Assembly: GCF_034627025.1 (NCBI RefSeq)
Contig: NZ_CP141048.1
Coordinates: 372,001 to 436,000, forward strand
DNA: 64,000 nucleotides
Reading direction: 5' to 3'
Source: Microvirga lotononidis
GTDB lineage: Bacteria > Pseudomonadota > Alphaproteobacteria > Rhizobiales > Beijerinckiaceae
The notes below the pieces were generated by a model. The model saw only the letters and a program-made list of their open reading frames with translations, did no database searches and was not told where the DNA came from. Position 1 is the first letter of the stretch. Each line of letters begins with the position of its first letter. Positions 47,501-55,040 of the stretch are shown piece by piece. Made by a program: the position numbers and the translations under genes.

Positions 47501-48013
47501 ACAGAACCTCGCTGCGGCGTACTGCTCCGGCAGGTCTGCAGCGCGCAAGATGACAGCTAGTACTGTCAAACGGACAGCGTCGGTCCCACCGTTCGGCATA
47601 GCGCCCGCGGCAGCAAGCAACCCTCCGGAACGACGCCCTTGAATATCGAGGTCTCGCAAGAGTTCCTGAACTTCTTCCGGAAGTCCGACAACTAAGGTTC
47701 GGGCTGTAGAGCCATCGGGGAAAGGTGTGTTTACCCAGAGATGGCACGCAATCTTTAGAAATAGCGACTTACCGCTTCCATAGAAGCCCGAGACCCACGC
47801 GCCTTGAAGGCTCGTCCCACCGGCCAGAAATGTCCTAAGGATCTTTATAAGCCCCTCAGCATAATGCCCCTCGCAGACAAAACTCTTCAGCTCCTCCCGG
47901 AGCTCCTCCAAAGCTTTCTCTGCTTCTCTATCGTCAACTAGTCGCGCCTGTCCGTTGTTTGCGAGACGAGACTGGCTGGGATCGCGCTGCAAGACGTCCT
48001 TCAGATTCATCAT
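44564..48013 (-). CDS. brxC: BREX ATPase BrxC
   Basis: 1,149 residues. ATP-binding motifs at the N-terminus: Walker A GFYGSGKS (about 76-83) and Walker B LTLLALDEIQ (about 264-272). The remaining ~800 residues are helical, with the BrxC/PglY architecture. Size and place match BrxC of type 1 BREX. Its start overlaps the end of brxB by four bases (48010-48013), so translation is coupled. Confidence 0.92.
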   Translation of the reverse strand: MMNLKDVLQRDPSQSRLANNGQARLVDDREAEKALEELREELKSFVCEGHYAEGLIKILRTFLAGGTSLQGAWVSGFYGSGKSLFLKIACHLWVNTPFPDGSTARTLVVGLPEEVQELLRDLDIQGRRSGGLLAAAGAMPNGGTDAVRLTVLAVILRAADLPEQYAAARFCLWLHSQGKLEEVRAAVEAAGKNFHAELNNLYVSPIVGRALLAAFPGLGSTEGEVRQLLKAQFPQQRADITTAEFLDTARQALKLKGRDGQMPLTLLALDEIQQYIADVHDRSILVSEVAEAVSKQLDGKVMIVGAGQSALSATSNLRRLMGRFTLAIPLSDIDVETVTRRVLLQKKPAALTEVRKALDNHAGEVSRHLRGTRIAEREEDRAIIVDDYPMLPVRRRFFDECFRQLDAAGTQSQLRSQLRIIHDALAKRSQKHLGVVIPADELYEALAPEMVNTGVLLREINERIIQVRHDLGSLAARVCGVVFLINKLKRDAGLDTGVRATKEHIADLLVDDLAADNGKLRAEVEDVLKRLADRGDLMPVEDEFRLQTREGAEWDREFKNQQARLLSNTTSIYFQRDQLLYAEVESVISRQTILHGASKVARKIIIHRGDTAPAADNNSLYVWIRDGWSCSAKQVEEAARAAGNESATIFVFIPQRSPEELRRLIIDAVAAKQTLDSKGIPSTREGEEAKLSMESRLSQAAGMLDRLVKETVSYARVFQGGGAEITRLSLPEQIQAAADDALVRLFPRFDEGDAAHWETVIKRAREGADSPFQVVGYSGPTHEHAVCKQVLATVGAGRTGADLRKDLQGSPFGWPKDAIDAALIALHRVDMLTAVLNGVALSAGQLDQNKIAKADFRKEGSSLTFEDKMVLRKLYQSLEITSKTEELGLKAPEFLSELIKLATQAGGEAPLPPCPSVAEITDLQSLIGQEQLAAIRAKADILNHNIPQWREARDLAANRSPAWRLVTRMARHAVGLDGAQEHLEQMEAIRSERLLLEPMDPVAPIRAALAALLREAVGRLHGEHQALYDRALAELAGNDLWQAVSSEQQNAILAETGLMPPVEPNLQNDEALLHRLDEKGIAGAKAENDAIPRRVQKALELAARLLEPQVRSIALERATLRTSTDVEAWLTRARSTLIAAVDNGPVLIG

Positions 48014-48576
48014 GGCTCTCCTCCGTTATGTAACGTGATTGGCACTGCCAAATAGTTCCAGCCGTCACGAGCATCTAAAAGGCGGTAAGTATTGTCTTCA
48101 TAGTGCCCTGGAAAGAACACCAGAAGGCGCCCTCTGACGTCTGCCTCTATTAAGCTGAGGACTTTAGAAATTCGTGTGAATCCGAAGAGAGATCCTGTTC
48201 CCAGCACAGCAGTAACAGTTTCCTCGTGACCGTCGTCGTCAGCTAGAGCAGCTCGAATTTTGTCAGCGACAGCTGTAGCGAACTCAGCTTCTAATTTCAG
48301 CTGAAGGTCCTCTGGGGCCTCAAAGTACGCTTCTCTGTATTCGTCAGCTGCGATCCATTCGGAGAAGGCATTTGTGAGATCGACACATCGCCATTTCTTA
48401 TTCGCCTGAACAGTTGCTAGCTGAAAGTGATCGAGGCGCGCTCTAAGTGTCCGCTCCATTTCCTTCTCATACACGAGAATTATGATGCGCTGCGCGCCTG
48501 CAACGGTCTTCTGCCACGGCAGGGAGATGTGGCGCTTGTAGGCTTCAGCTAGATCCTCGATGCGCGCCATGCTCAA
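48010..48576 (-). CDS. brxB: BREX protein BrxB (DUF1788)
   Basis: 188 residues, typical BrxB length, with the family's pattern: an N-terminal ILVYEKEMERTLRARLDHF stretch, a central alternating beta/alpha part (VVAVLG-like TAVLGTGSLFGFTRISKVL) and a C-terminal LLVFFPGHYEDNTYRLLD strand, all features I associate with DUF1788/BrxB. Function within BREX is unknown; it binds BrxA or BrxC in some systems. Overlaps brxA and brxC by four bases each. Confidence 0.9.
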   Translation of the reverse strand: MSMARIEDLAEAYKRHISLPWQKTVAGAQRIIILVYEKEMERTLRARLDHFQLATVQANKKWRCVDLTNAFSEWIAADEYREAYFEAPEDLQLKLEAEFATAVADKIRAALADDDGHEETVTAVLGTGSLFGFTRISKVLSLIEADVRGRLLVFFPGHYEDNTYRLLDARDGWNYLAVPITLHNGGEP

Positions 48577-49376
48577 CGACTCCGATGATTGGGATCAAGG
48601 CGCCCAAAATCCAATGTGACAGCATTCTCTGCCACGCTCATGTTGATCAGGTGAAGACGGTGCGCTTCACTAGCTAATTGAAGCGCTTGTGGCTCTGCAC
48701 AGTCGAGCACAGCGATCCAGCCGCTCCGAAGTGCGTCGGTATCGTTGAACCCTGCCTGGCATGCGATCCAAAGCGCAAAGCTAATGGCACCGGGAGTGGG
48801 CTGGACTGGTTGCCTGGTTTTGAAGGTGCGGCCGGTTAGGTGCCCAGATTGAGTCCACGAGCTCGCTGTGTTTCTGAGGACCTTATCTAGGATCCCTTCG
48901 TTAAGACGTCCTGCAACGGCTTCATCAAGCTGCTGCCGAACGGCGCCTCGAGGCAGCTCGTCACCATTTCGAAGGCTCAGGATCGCTGGTGCGGTTGCAA
49001 GCAACAGAGGATCTCGAGCTAATGCGGCGAGAAGGGCCAGCAGCGGACGCCCAACCTCGTCAACCTGCCATAGGCGACGTAAAACCCGAAAGAGCGAGAC
49101 TCGCCGATCTAGGGCATAGAGCTCACCCAATCGCTTGTACGAGAGACGGCGTGTCGCCACTGTCGATTTGCCGAGGCAATTCTCCTCCACAATGCGCTGA
49201 GAGTACCCAGCACGGTCGGTATACTCAGGCGCAGAGTTTAAGAGTGCGTCCAGATCTTTGGACATGATTGTTCTGCTCGTATGCGTCCCTCCTGCGCGCG
49301 GCCGCAAGCCTTGAGCCTCAGCTTCGGCAAGCACCTCTTGTGAGGGAAAAAAATCTTTATTCGACAGCTTTATCAT
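48573..49376 (-). CDS. brxA: BREX BrxA-position protein (DUF1819-like)
   Basis: 267 residues from ATG 49376; a TTG at 49430 would add 18 residues but lies inside a palindrome and in the likely promoter, so the ATG is chosen. Mostly helical, with YTDRAGYSQRIVEENCLGKSTVATRRLSYKRLGELYALD near the start of the body. The DUF1819/BrxA assignment rests chiefly on position before brxB and general character; it is somewhat longer than usual BrxA (~200). BrxA is a DNA-binding BREX component. First gene of the operon; 4-base overlap with brxB. Confidence 0.7.
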   Translation of the reverse strand: MIKLSNKDFFPSQEVLAEAEAQGLRPRAGGTHTSRTIMSKDLDALLNSAPEYTDRAGYSQRIVEENCLGKSTVATRRLSYKRLGELYALDRRVSLFRVLRRLWQVDEVGRPLLALLAALARDPLLLATAPAILSLRNGDELPRGAVRQQLDEAVAGRLNEGILDKVLRNTASSWTQSGHLTGRTFKTRQPVQPTPGAISFALWIACQAGFNDTDALRSGWIAVLDCAEPQALQLASEAHRLHLINMSVAENAVTLDFGRLDPNHRSR

Positions 49377-49420
49377 TAGTGTCAGCTCGTGGTTCGCCGC
49401 TAACTTTGCCGCCCTGCCTC

Positions 49421-49457
49421 GAGTTGTCAACTCAACCGGCCGGCAAGTTTGCCGGCC
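49421..49457 (-). promoter_or_regulatory. Palindromic BREX leader region
   Basis: Two dyads lie just upstream of the chosen brxA ATG: GAGTTGTCAACTC (49421-49433, perfect) and GGCCGGCAAGTTTGCCGGCC (49438-49457, 9-bp arms, two-base centre). On the minus strand the first contains TTGACA, a consensus -35. Both could be operator sites of a BREX regulator or a leader hairpin. No brxR-like regulator gene is present in the window. Confidence 0.4.
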
Positions 49458-49615
49458 CTTCGTAGTAGGTAGGAGCTACTTCTTGTGGCCGTTGATAGCA
49501 TTTCACGAACTGATAATGTGGATTCGGCAGATACAGCACTAGAGCGTGCATCGTTTGCATGGAATCAAGATGGCTGATTCCATAGGGTTGGCTGTGGTGG
49601 GCCGGGGGGCATCCC

Positions 49616-49786
49616 ATGCCAGATCCTCTGTCTCGAGACCTGCGTGAGCGGATCGTGCGTGCGGTGGAAGGTGGATCTTCCATCCGGCAGGCGGCTTTGC
49701 GCTTTGAGGTCAGCCCGTCGGCTGCTGTGAAGCTGAGGCGGCGCTTTCGTCAGAGCGGCAGTCCAGCTCCGGCCCGCTTTGTGTAG
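49616..49786 (+). pseudogene. IS630-family transposase N-terminal fragment
   Basis: 56 codons from ATG 49616: LSRDLRERIVRAVEGGSSIR followed by QAALRFEVSPSAAVKLRRRF, the N-terminal helix-turn-helix of IS630-type transposases. The frame stops at TAG 49784-49786, just where an IS66-like transposase remnant on the other strand begins. The catalytic DDE part is missing, so this is a fragment. Confidence 0.75.
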
Positions 49787-50622
49787 CCACGTTGACGACG
49801 TAGTCCTCGCAGCCACCCCGCAGCAGCGACAGGAAGTTCAGGCGCGATTTCGATCGGCTGGTGCGGAAGACGCAAAAGCGTTCACCGCCAATCTGGGTGG
49901 TCACCTCGGGACGACGGGCATGGCGCGCATTGGCGTCATCGTCGGTAAGGTAAGGCGACGAGACCAGGCCGGCCTGTAGGACCGCATTGTCCTCCTGCGC
50001 GAACGCCTCCAGATCCGTGGTGAGCAGGCGCACAACCTCGCGCTTGGAGATCGACAGGCCGAGGCCGTTCAGCAGATCGGATGTCAGGCGCTCAGTGGTG
50101 ACCTGACCTTGTGTGCAGGGCCAGGCAGAACCGGCGCACGCCAGGCTCGAACCCGCCTGTAATCCCCTCCGGCAGCGGCGCGATGAGGGTCTGGCCTTCG
50201 GGCGTCACCCAGCGCTCCCGTCTGTAGCGCACCACCTCGGCGGCCAACACGAGATCCCGATGCACCAATGTCTTGTAGCCTTTGAAGCGCGAGCTGGGCG
50301 GAGCCTCGACTGGGATCGTCACCTCGCGCGTGACCCAATCCCGTTTGGCGCCGCGGCCTGGACGCCGGCCTGGACCAGCAGGGCGCGGCTGATTGGCTTT
50401 GTCCATGCCGGAGGGTTTGAAGGGTGGGCGCGGCGGCAGGTGCTTGAGCCGGGCGATCTCATCCTTCAGAGCTTGGTTGTCGCGGCGCAGGTTGCTGTTG
50501 TCGAGACGTAGTTGCTCGACCTCTTGCTCCAAGCGATCGACCTTACCGGCCAGATCCGAGACCAACTGGCGCAGGGCCGTCGAGGACAGGGGGTTGCTGG
50601 ACCTACCGGGCGGCGATGTCAT
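49787..50622 (-). pseudogene. IS66-like transposase remnant
   Basis: The first 176 codons (50622-50092) give a leucine-rich coiled coil (VDRLEQEVEQLRLDNSNLRR), a basic linker and a DNA-binding part. Near 50,100 a one-base frameshift breaks the frame (LHTRSGHH stop); the continuing protein (GQVTTERLTSDLLNGLGLSI, then KREVVRLLTTDLEAFAQ) is in the next frame to ~49,800 and ends at the IS630 junction before the catalytic DDE region is complete. Non-functional. Coiled-coil N-terminus and linker are typical of IS66-related transposases; exact group uncertain. Confidence 0.7.
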
Positions 50623-50683
50623 GCCTGGATTCAGGTTGCGTCACAAGGAAAAACGGTGCGCACGTCATAAAGGGATTTCGAGC

Positions 50684-51190
50684 ATGCATACAGACCAAAC
50701 TGCGCCGGGCAGTCATGCAATGCCGCGGTTTCCACGATTCCTGGTGGCCGTGCTGCCCGTGGTCGCATTGGCCGTGTCGGCGAGCCTCGTCACGCAACCG
50801 AACATTCCGACTTGGTATGCTGGCCTGCAGAAGCCCGGCTTCACCCCACCGAACTGGGCCTTCCCAGTCGCCTGGACGGCTCTTTATGCCATGATGGCCT
50901 ATGCGCTCTGGCGCATTCTGAGTTTGCCGGAGAACCGGCCTGGCCGCTCGGCGGCCATCGTCGCGTTCTTCGTGCAGCTCGTTCTGAACGGCTTATGGTC
51001 CTTCGCCTTCTTCGCCGGCAAGAGCCCGCTGGCCGGGCTCGTGGTGATCGCGCTGATCGTGGCGATCCTCGCCACGATCAGCGCTTTCTGGACACTCGAC
51101 CGCACGGCAGGCCTGCTGCTCGTGCCTTATCTCGCCTGGGTGGCTTATGCGACCCTGCTCAACGGGACGATCTGGCAGCTGAACGGTTAG
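50684..51190 (+). CDS. tspO: TspO/MBR tryptophan-rich sensory protein
   Basis: 168 residues from ATG 50684; the ATG at codon 13 is an alternative. Five predicted transmembrane helices and the family motifs: YAGLQKPGFTPPNWAFPVAW after the first helix, WRI between helices, VQLVLNGLWSFAFF in the middle and VPYLAWVAYATLLN near the end. TspO binds porphyrins and tetrapyrrole-like ligands in the membrane and modulates pigment or stress responses in alphaproteobacteria. GC-rich, with a palindromic repeat behind it; marks the return to backbone DNA. Confidence 0.92.
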   Translation: MHTDQTAPGSHAMPRFPRFLVAVLPVVALAVSASLVTQPNIPTWYAGLQKPGFTPPNWAFPVAWTALYAMMAYALWRILSLPENRPGRSAAIVAFFVQLVLNGLWSFAFFAGKSPLAGLVVIALIVAILATISAFWTLDRTAGLLLVPYLAWVAYATLLNGTIWQLNG

Positions 51191-51213
51191 TCTCGTATCT
51201 CATCTCCCCCTGA

Positions 51214-51316
51214 CCTCATCCTGAGGAGGTCGCGGAGCGACCGTCTCGAAGGAGTGTCTAGAGTGCACTGAATCCTCCTTCGAGACGCAGCCTCACGGCC
51301 GCTCCTCAGGATGAGG
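51214..51316. repeat. Long palindromic intergenic repeat between tspO and hpt
   Basis: Outer arms CCTCATCCTGAGGAG (51214-51228) and CTCCTCAGGATGAGG (51302-51316) are exact reverse complements, and inner arms (CGTCTCGAAGGAG and CTCCTTCGAGACG) extend the fold. This is a REP-like palindromic element of the type scattered between genes in Hyphomicrobiales. Placed between convergent genes it may also stop transcription from both. A single partial copy of the outer arm occurs near 11,315. Confidence 0.75.
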
Positions 51317-51343
51317 GCTGAGAGTTGGGAATGGAACTGTGCC

Positions 51344-51919
51344 TTACTCAGGCTTGTCGAACAGGTCCGGGCTGTTGTCGAGGTGATCGACCACGCCGAC
51401 GAAGGGCAGCTGGCGATAGGAATGGGCCACGTCCATGCCGTAGCCGACCACGAACACGTCCGGGCAGGTGAAGCCCACGTAATCCGGGTTGATCTGCACG
51501 GCGCGCTTGCCGGGCTTCTCCAGGAGCACCGCGGTCTTCACGCTCTTGGCGCCGCGGGCCATCAGCAGGTCCTTGGCGAAGGTCACCGTCCGGCCCGACT
51601 CGAGAATGTCGTCCACGAGCAGCACGTCGCGGCCGCGCACGTCGCTCTCCACGTCCCGCAGGATCGTCACGTTGCCGGTGGAGACGGTGCCGTCGAGATA
51701 GCTCGACAGGTGCACGAACTCGACCTGGGGGCTGAGCCCACTCCGGTGCAGGGCCCGGATCAGGTCCGCGGCGAACATGAAGCTGCCCTTGAGCACCGCG
51801 ACGACGAGCAGGTTCTGCGGCTTGTCCGCCGCGATCTCCTTGGCCAGCGCCTCGTTGCGCTTGGCGATGGTGCCTTCGTCGAAAAGAACCCGGATACGGG
51901 GGGCAGTGCTCATCGTCAT
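51344..51919 (-). CDS. hpt: Hypoxanthine phosphoribosyltransferase
   Basis: 191 residues from ATG 51919 (189 from 51913); upstream codons to 52069 overlap a repeat and look non-coding. The PRTase signature VLLVDDILESGRT is present, with VVAVLKGSFMFAADLIRAL near the start and HLSSYLDGTVSTGNV between. It converts hypoxanthine (and guanine) plus PRPP to IMP or GMP in purine salvage, cytoplasmic. Convergent with tspO. Confidence 0.93.
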   Translation of the reverse strand: MTMSTAPRIRVLFDEGTIAKRNEALAKEIAADKPQNLLVVAVLKGSFMFAADLIRALHRSGLSPQVEFVHLSSYLDGTVSTGNVTILRDVESDVRGRDVLLVDDILESGRTVTFAKDLLMARGAKSVKTAVLLEKPGKRAVQINPDYVGFTCPDVFVVGYGMDVAHSYRQLPFVGVVDHLDNSPDLFDKPE

Positions 51920-52019
51920 CAATCCAGCAAAGAATACAAAAGCCCTTGGGCTTGCCTCTTCACGACCATGCTTGGGCGAGGATGTCAAACGGACTTGGTG
52001 ACTTTTGCGGCTAAGAGAG

Positions 52020-52115
52020 CCTTCAGTGCCATTCCCGGCCGGAGCGCAGCGGAGGGGAAGGGAATACATAGCACTGCGCCTGATCGCGGATCCCCTTCCC
52101 GGCCTGCGGCCGCCG
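52020..52115. repeat. Palindromic intergenic repeat upstream of hpt
   Basis: Segments CCATTCCCGGCCGGAGCGCA and GGATCCCCTTCCCGGCC with GCCGGGGATGAC form interlocking inverted repeats. A close relative occurs at about 60,290-60,345 (CATTCCCGGCCGAAGCGCAG), so this is a dispersed family of the host chromosome and supports the view that hpt and the AsmA region belong to the same backbone. Confidence 0.6.
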
Positions 52116-52339
52116 GGGATGACACGACGCGCCGCTCCTGCGGCAATGTCGATTGAGTGATGAATACCCGGTCGGAGGAATCCCTGCCCCCGAAAATGCC
52201 CCGGTTACCCCAGTTACCCTCTTAGACGTTAACCGATCTATGAAGTAACATCTTGTTCCGTAAGCGTTATAATTGCGTGTCCGTAGCCAAATTGATCTTT
52301 TATCTTCTTACGGGCACTAAACTTCTCACAGATATTTCA

Positions 52340-52366
52340 CTCCCGATAAATAACGCTTATCGGGAG
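52340..52366. promoter_or_regulatory. Perfect hairpin sequestering a Shine-Dalgarno
   Basis: CTCCCGATAA and TTATCGGGAG, ten-base perfect arms around a seven-base loop. The right arm ends GGGAG, four bases before ATG 52370 of a 41-codon frame, so the only ribosome binding site of that frame would be buried in the stem. It may instead be an operator or element-end recognition site for the integrase. Confidence 0.45.
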
Positions 52367-52369
52367 CGT

Positions 52370-52495
52370 ATGTCGAAATCCGGGTTTCAGGCGCTGCGGC
52401 GGCCACAACTCTCTTACCTTGGAGATGAGTCTTGCCGCGACGTGATGGATGGTCATGCACTCGCAGGTCGAGATTACACCGTGCTTTCCTGCTGA
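52370..52495 (+). CDS. Possible 41-residue peptide upstream of integrase
   Basis: ATG 52370 to TGA 52493-52495, sequence beginning MSKSGFQALRRPQLSYLGDE, basic then acidic; no family. It directly follows the hairpin at 52340-52366 and ends 21 bases before the integrase ATG, with AAGGAG in between. It could be an excisionase-like or leader peptide gene coupled to the integrase, or chance. Confidence 0.3.
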   Translation: MSKSGFQALRRPQLSYLGDESCRDVMDGHALAGRDYTVLSC

Positions 52496-52516
52496 TGTCT
52501 GAGTAAGGAGATCACC

Positions 52517-53689
52517 ATGAGCCGATTTGCCCACACCTACGGAGAGGACAAGCATCTAGGACGCGAGAATGAACTCGATGCGCTCGCTGGTATCATTCCC
52601 ATTGACCGGCGTGAAACCCTTGCCGCCCTGTTGACCGATCAGGATGTCGCCACTCTCAGACACCTCGCCGAAAAGGGCATGGGCCGGAACACCCTCCGCG
52701 CCTTAGCCTCCGATTTAGGGTATCTCGAAGCTTGGGCGCTCGCGGCAACCGGCGAACGTTTGCCCTGGCCCGCTCCGGAAGGCTTGGCACTGAGGTTCCT
52801 GGCGCATCATTTATGGGATCCAGTCAAACGCGAGACAGAGCTGTCCCATGGCATGCCAGAGGCCGTTGCTGAGCGCCTCAAGGCAGAAGGTTTCCTGCGA
52901 GCCGATGGCCCACATGCTCCCGGAACCATCCGCCGCCGCCTTGCAAGCTGGACTACTCTGCATCGTTGGCGCGGTTTTGATCCTACTTTTGCAACACCAG
53001 CCTTCAAGACTGCACTCCGGCTATCCGTGCGGGCAAGCGCAAGGCCGCCTCAGCGCAAAAGCCAGCAGGCAGTCACTCGCCAGGTGCTTCATCAGTTGCT
53101 CTCGACCTGCGTGTTGAACCGGCTCATGGACCGGCGCGACTGTGCGCTTCTCCTCACGGCCATCGCTTCCGGTGGTCGCCGGCGCTCCGAGATAGCCTCA
53201 CTCCGAATCGACCAGATCGAGACGCTCCCGCCTGTCGCAGCAAGACCTCGGGAAATAGATTCGCCTAAACTTCCCTGTCTGGCTATCTATCTTGGTCGGA
53301 CAAAACGGGGCAACGCAGACGATGGAGTGCGGGTTCTCCTGATTGGCCGCCCAGCCGAGGCTCTGACCATCTGGCTTAACCGGGCCAAGATCATTGATGG
53401 GGCGGTGTTTCGGTCCATAGATCGACAGGGTCGTCTTGGGAAACGTGCGATTAGCGGCGACACCGTGAACGATATTGTGAAGCGCCGTTGCAAGATGGCT
53501 GGGCTCGACCCCACTCAATTCAGCGCACACGGGCTGCGTTCAGGGTATATGACTCAAGCTGCCCGCGATGGAGTATCGCTACCCGAAGCAATGCAGCAAT
53601 CGCAGCATCGCTCGGTGCAGCAAGCTGCCCGCTACTACAATGACGTGGAGCAGCAACTAGGAAGGGCCGCACGTCTCTACTGGCGCTGA
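52517..53689 (+). CDS. Tyrosine integrase of the thyA-associated element
   Basis: 390 residues; ATG 52517 has AAGGAG eight bases upstream. N-terminal SAM-like core-binding part (MGRNTLRALASDLGYLEAWA) and a C-terminal catalytic domain with Arg in SGGRRRSEIASL, a Lys in YLGRTKRGN, HGLRSGY for HxxR, and SQHRSVQQAARYYN for the last His and Tyr. All catalytic residues present. It is convergent with an intact thyA, and the pair lies immediately beside the broken native thyA, so it is the obvious candidate for the enzyme that inserted this DNA. Confidence 0.88.
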   Translation: MSRFAHTYGEDKHLGRENELDALAGIIPIDRRETLAALLTDQDVATLRHLAEKGMGRNTLRALASDLGYLEAWALAATGERLPWPAPEGLALRFLAHHLWDPVKRETELSHGMPEAVAERLKAEGFLRADGPHAPGTIRRRLASWTTLHRWRGFDPTFATPAFKTALRLSVRASARPPQRKSQQAVTRQVLHQLLSTCVLNRLMDRRDCALLLTAIASGGRRRSEIASLRIDQIETLPPVAARPREIDSPKLPCLAIYLGRTKRGNADDGVRVLLIGRPAEALTIWLNRAKIIDGAVFRSIDRQGRLGKRAISGDTVNDIVKRRCKMAGLDPTQFSAHGLRSGYMTQAARDGVSLPEAMQQSQHRSVQQAARYYNDVEQQLGRAARLYWR

Positions 53690-53707
53690 CAACCTGTACA
53701 TTGAATA

Positions 53708-53744
53708 AGTAACCGATAGAACCGAAAGCGTTCTATCGGTTACT
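53708..53744. terminator. Bidirectional hairpin between integrase and thyA
   Basis: AGTAACCGATAGAAC (53708-53722) and GTTCTATCGGTTACT (53730-53744): perfect 15-bp arms around the seven-base loop CGAAAGC. It sits between the convergent integrase (ends 53689) and thyA (ends 53752), the position of a shared terminator, although no clear T-run follows on either strand. A recombination or replication site is an alternative. Confidence 0.55.
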
Positions 53745-53751
53745 ATAATGA

Positions 53752-54546
53752 TTAGACAGCTACCTCACCTTTGATGTGTGGGTGGGACTGATAGCCCTCA
53801 ATTTCAAAGTCTTCATAGTTATAGTCAAAAATTGAAGGCGGCCGACGCTTTATACGGAGCCTTGGCATTGGATAGGGTTCACGCGTCACTTGAAGCCTGA
53901 CCTGCTCAAGATGGTTTCTGTAGATATGCACATCGCCGCCCGTCCAGACAAACTCACCTGGCTCCAGATCACACTGCTGCGCAAGCATACTCAACAATAA
54001 AGCGTAGCTAGCTATGTTAAATGGGAGGCCTAGGAAGACGTCACAGGAGCGCTGATAGAGCTGCAAATGTAATTTGCCATCGAAAACTGCTGTTTGCACA
54101 AGGCAATGGCAAGGAACCAGTGCCATAGAGGGAAGATCAGCAACGTTCCAAGCGCTTACAATTTGCCGCCGAGAACTAGGACGGATCCTAATCTCATCAA
54201 TTAAATTCTGGATCTGATCAATTTGACGGCCGTCGGGCGCGTCCCAAGAACGCCATTGTTTGCCGTAAATCGGTCCTAGATCCCCGTTCTCGTCTGCCCA
54301 CTCGTCCCAAATAGTTACTTTGTTCTCATTAAGGTAGCGAACGTTAGTCTCGCCACGGAGAAACCAGAGAAGTTCGTAGATGATTGAGCGGATATGCAAC
54401 TTCTTGGTTGTAACGAGTGGAAAGCCATCAGACAGGTTGAAGCGCATCTGGTATCCAAACACCCCGACGGTGCCGACTCCGGTCCGATCCTCGCGTTCGC
54501 TTCCTGTCGCTAGGATGTGTTTTATCAAGTCATGATACTGCTGCAT
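53752..54546 (-). CDS. thyA: Thymidylate synthase, element-borne complete copy
   Basis: 264 residues from ATG 54546, exactly the length of E. coli ThyA; ten more codons upstream (TTG 54576) have no ribosome binding site. Conserved motifs are intact: DRTG near residue 20, [28 protein letters not shown], the active-site Cys146 in [21 protein letters not shown] and EDFEIEGY near the end. It methylates dUMP to dTMP using methylene-tetrahydrofolate. Lower GC than the chromosomal flank. Since the native thyA next door is truncated, this copy is probably the cell's only working thymidylate synthase of the ThyA type in this region. Confidence 0.93.
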   Translation of the reverse strand: MQQYHDLIKHILATGSEREDRTGVGTVGVFGYQMRFNLSDGFPLVTTKKLHIRSIIYELLWFLRGETNVRYLNENKVTIWDEWADENGDLGPIYGKQWRSWDAPDGRQIDQIQNLIDEIRIRPSSRRQIVSAWNVADLPSMALVPCHCLVQTAVFDGKLHLQLYQRSCDVFLGLPFNIASYALLLSMLAQQCDLEPGEFVWTGGDVHIYRNHLEQVRLQVTREPYPMPRLRIKRRPPSIFDYNYEDFEIEGYQSHPHIKGEVAV

Positions 54547-54579
54547 GGCAGTTTGGCCCATGTGTGGTTTGAACAACCA

Positions 54580-55040
54580 GTTGGTCTGGCAGAAGTTAAA
54601 ATTTCCTGTGGTCTGAATAGAGTTATTTGGCTCATACTGCCAAGCCTCATCCCCGGAAAGGTAGGGGACATTTCTGCTTCACGATCACGAGAAGCGAATG
54701 GTGAGCGCTCTACAAGTGAGGGAGCCACAACCAACCTCTGAAAAGCCAGACTAACAATGTTTTTGTAATTTAATTTCGACTGCGCTGGGAGAATGCTTGA
54801 ATGCACACTTAAGGAGGCAACTCCTGAGGAGCGGATAAACGAAGCCCTAGCTCACCACCCTAGATGCTGGTTGCATTCGAGTCTGCAGTTAGGGCCCCAG
54901 CCCTGCGTCTCGACCACCCATGAAACAACGATGGGAAACATCAAGAGGGCCAACCTCGTCCGTAGCGCTACTAACAGCGGACCTCAGTGTAAACGTACGT
55001 GCGCTTGGTGTTGCTCGTGTGTAACACCTGTCGAGGTCAG
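54580..55040. other. Junction segment between the element thyA and the broken native thyA
   Basis: About 460 bases with no supported gene. The last ~30 bases adjoin the point where native thyA similarity stops, at about 55,035-55,044 (plus strand AAAAGTGTGG is still native-like). I looked for a copy of this junction near the integrase and found none; the missing 3' half of native thyA is not elsewhere in the window in a recognisable form. Confidence 0.5.

Noticed and set aside
52253-52369. TTG-started extension of the 41-codon frame
   Set aside because: It runs through the perfect hairpin and lacks a ribosome binding site; only the ATG at 52370 is considered.
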